Assembly (NCBI GenBank): GCA_964639225.1
Contig: CAZXCK010000178.1
Span: forward strand, 1-6,862
From: CAZXCK01 sp964639225
Lineage (GTDB): Bacteria; Chloroflexota; Anaerolineae; Aggregatilineales; Phototrophicaceae
DNA length: 6,862 bases
Reading direction: 5' to 3'
The notes below the pieces were generated by a model. That model worked only from the letters and a program-made list of their open reading frames with translations, did no database searches and was not told the origin of the DNA. The position numbers were made by a program, and so were the translations under genes. Positions 6,521 to 6,862 of the stretch are shown in pieces. Every line of letters begins with the position of its first letter. Position 1 is the stretch's first letter.

Positions 6521-6605
6521 CGATTAGCACAAACGGACATCTGCATTCAGATTGACCCAAGCAGACGAAAAGCGCAAGTCAGCAGCTTTCGGTCTACTTG
6601 GCAAC

Positions 6606-6633
6606 GGAACACCCCCACGCCTGTGGGGAAAAC
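6606..6633 (-). repeat. Mutated terminal CRISPR repeat
   Basis: It is identical to the other three complete repeats except for T instead of C at 6622, at the stem-loop junction. The change leaves the 6-bp stem CCCCAC/GTGGGG intact, so a crRNA handle could still form. As the outermost copy it marks the old end of the array. Confidence 0.85.
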
Positions 6634-6862
6634 TACGTCGTCTGATCGACGATGAACGTCAACGCCGGAACACCCCCACGCCCGTGGGGAAAACAGCTTG
6701 CCATCCTGATAAAGCCGTACCAGATACGGAACACCCCCACGCCCGTGGGGAAAACGGATAGTCATTTGTGCATCTCCTCGTTTCTCTATCGGAACACCCC
6801 CACGCCCGTGGGGAAAACGCTTTCTCCCATTTAACTATTCGGGTGTAACCAGGAACACCCCC
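6606..6862 (-). CRISPR. CRISPR array, type I-E-like repeats (leader-distal end; continues beyond the right edge)
   Basis: Four complete 28-nt repeats lie at 6606-6633, 6667-6694, 6728-6755 and 6791-6818, and a fifth begins at 6852 and is cut by the window end. On the plus strand each begins GGAACACCCCCACG and ends GTGGGGAAAAC; the middle holds the stem CCCCAC/GTGGGG around a four-base loop. Spacers are 33, 33, 35 and 33 nt, all different from each other, and I saw no match elsewhere in the window. Repeat and spacer length, and the minus-strand form starting GTTTTCCCC and ending GGGTGTTCC, fit type I-E arrays (Cascade). The first repeat carries C to T at 6622, the usual decay of the leader-distal repeat. 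Both points indicate transcription on the minus strand from a leader right of the window. No cas gene is visible here, so the subtype is inferred. The 98 bp between array and kinase start (6508-6605) hold no gene I can support. Confidence 0.95.

Noticed and set aside
6545..6605. A further decayed CRISPR repeat and spacer left of 6606
   Set aside because: At the expected spacing there is no sequence resembling the repeat stem or its ends; similarity is at background level.
6547..6834. Open frames on both strands across the CRISPR region, with a recurring NTPTPVGKT-like peptide
   Set aside because: They are translations of the repeats and unrelated spacers. The repeated peptide comes from the repeat itself, and there is no ribosome site or family resemblance.

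Overview
The window looks like a chromosomal fragment of a Chloroflexota bacterium, most likely class Chloroflexia (filamentous phototrophs and relatives). That is an inference from the style of the proteins: a six-TM hybrid histidine kinase with two C-terminal receiver domains, and a regulator that combines an N-terminal helix-turn-helix with a C-terminal receiver. No 16S rRNA or other phylogenetic marker is present, so the assignment is tentative. GC content is moderate, and coding density is high.

Layout, left to right. (1) Positions 1-2940, minus strand, hold three genes of a sugar-type (CUT1) ABC importer, read from right to left: a secreted solute-binding protein (1648-2940), a MalF/UgpA-type permease (618-1481) and a MalG/UgpE-type permease (start at 589, running off the left edge). 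A GC-rich hairpin lies just after the binding-protein gene, and a second, long-looped dyad lies before the first permease. No ATPase gene is in view. (2) Positions 2941-3129 form a compact divergent control region with a candidate promoter, overlapping dyads and a tandem 9-bp direct repeat. (3) Position 3130-4338, plus strand, is an unusual regulator: HTH, then a histidine-kinase-like ATPase domain that has lost its ATP-binding motifs, then an intact receiver. (4) Position 4351-6507, minus strand and convergent with the regulator, is a membrane hybrid histidine kinase with two C-terminal receivers that are defective in different ways. (5) From 6606 to the right edge is a CRISPR array with 28-nt repeats and about 33-nt spacers, of type I-E-like character. 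Its slightly mutated outermost repeat is at the left, so the leader and any cas genes are expected beyond the right edge.

A reasonable working model, by inference only, is that kinase and regulator form a two-component pair that controls the divergently transcribed transporter. The CRISPR array is a separate immunity locus that, if read in the inferred direction, is transcribed toward the kinase gene. The strongest candidates for something not routine are the regulator's domain composition and the complementary defects of the two kinase receivers. I found no clear evidence for a wholly new system.
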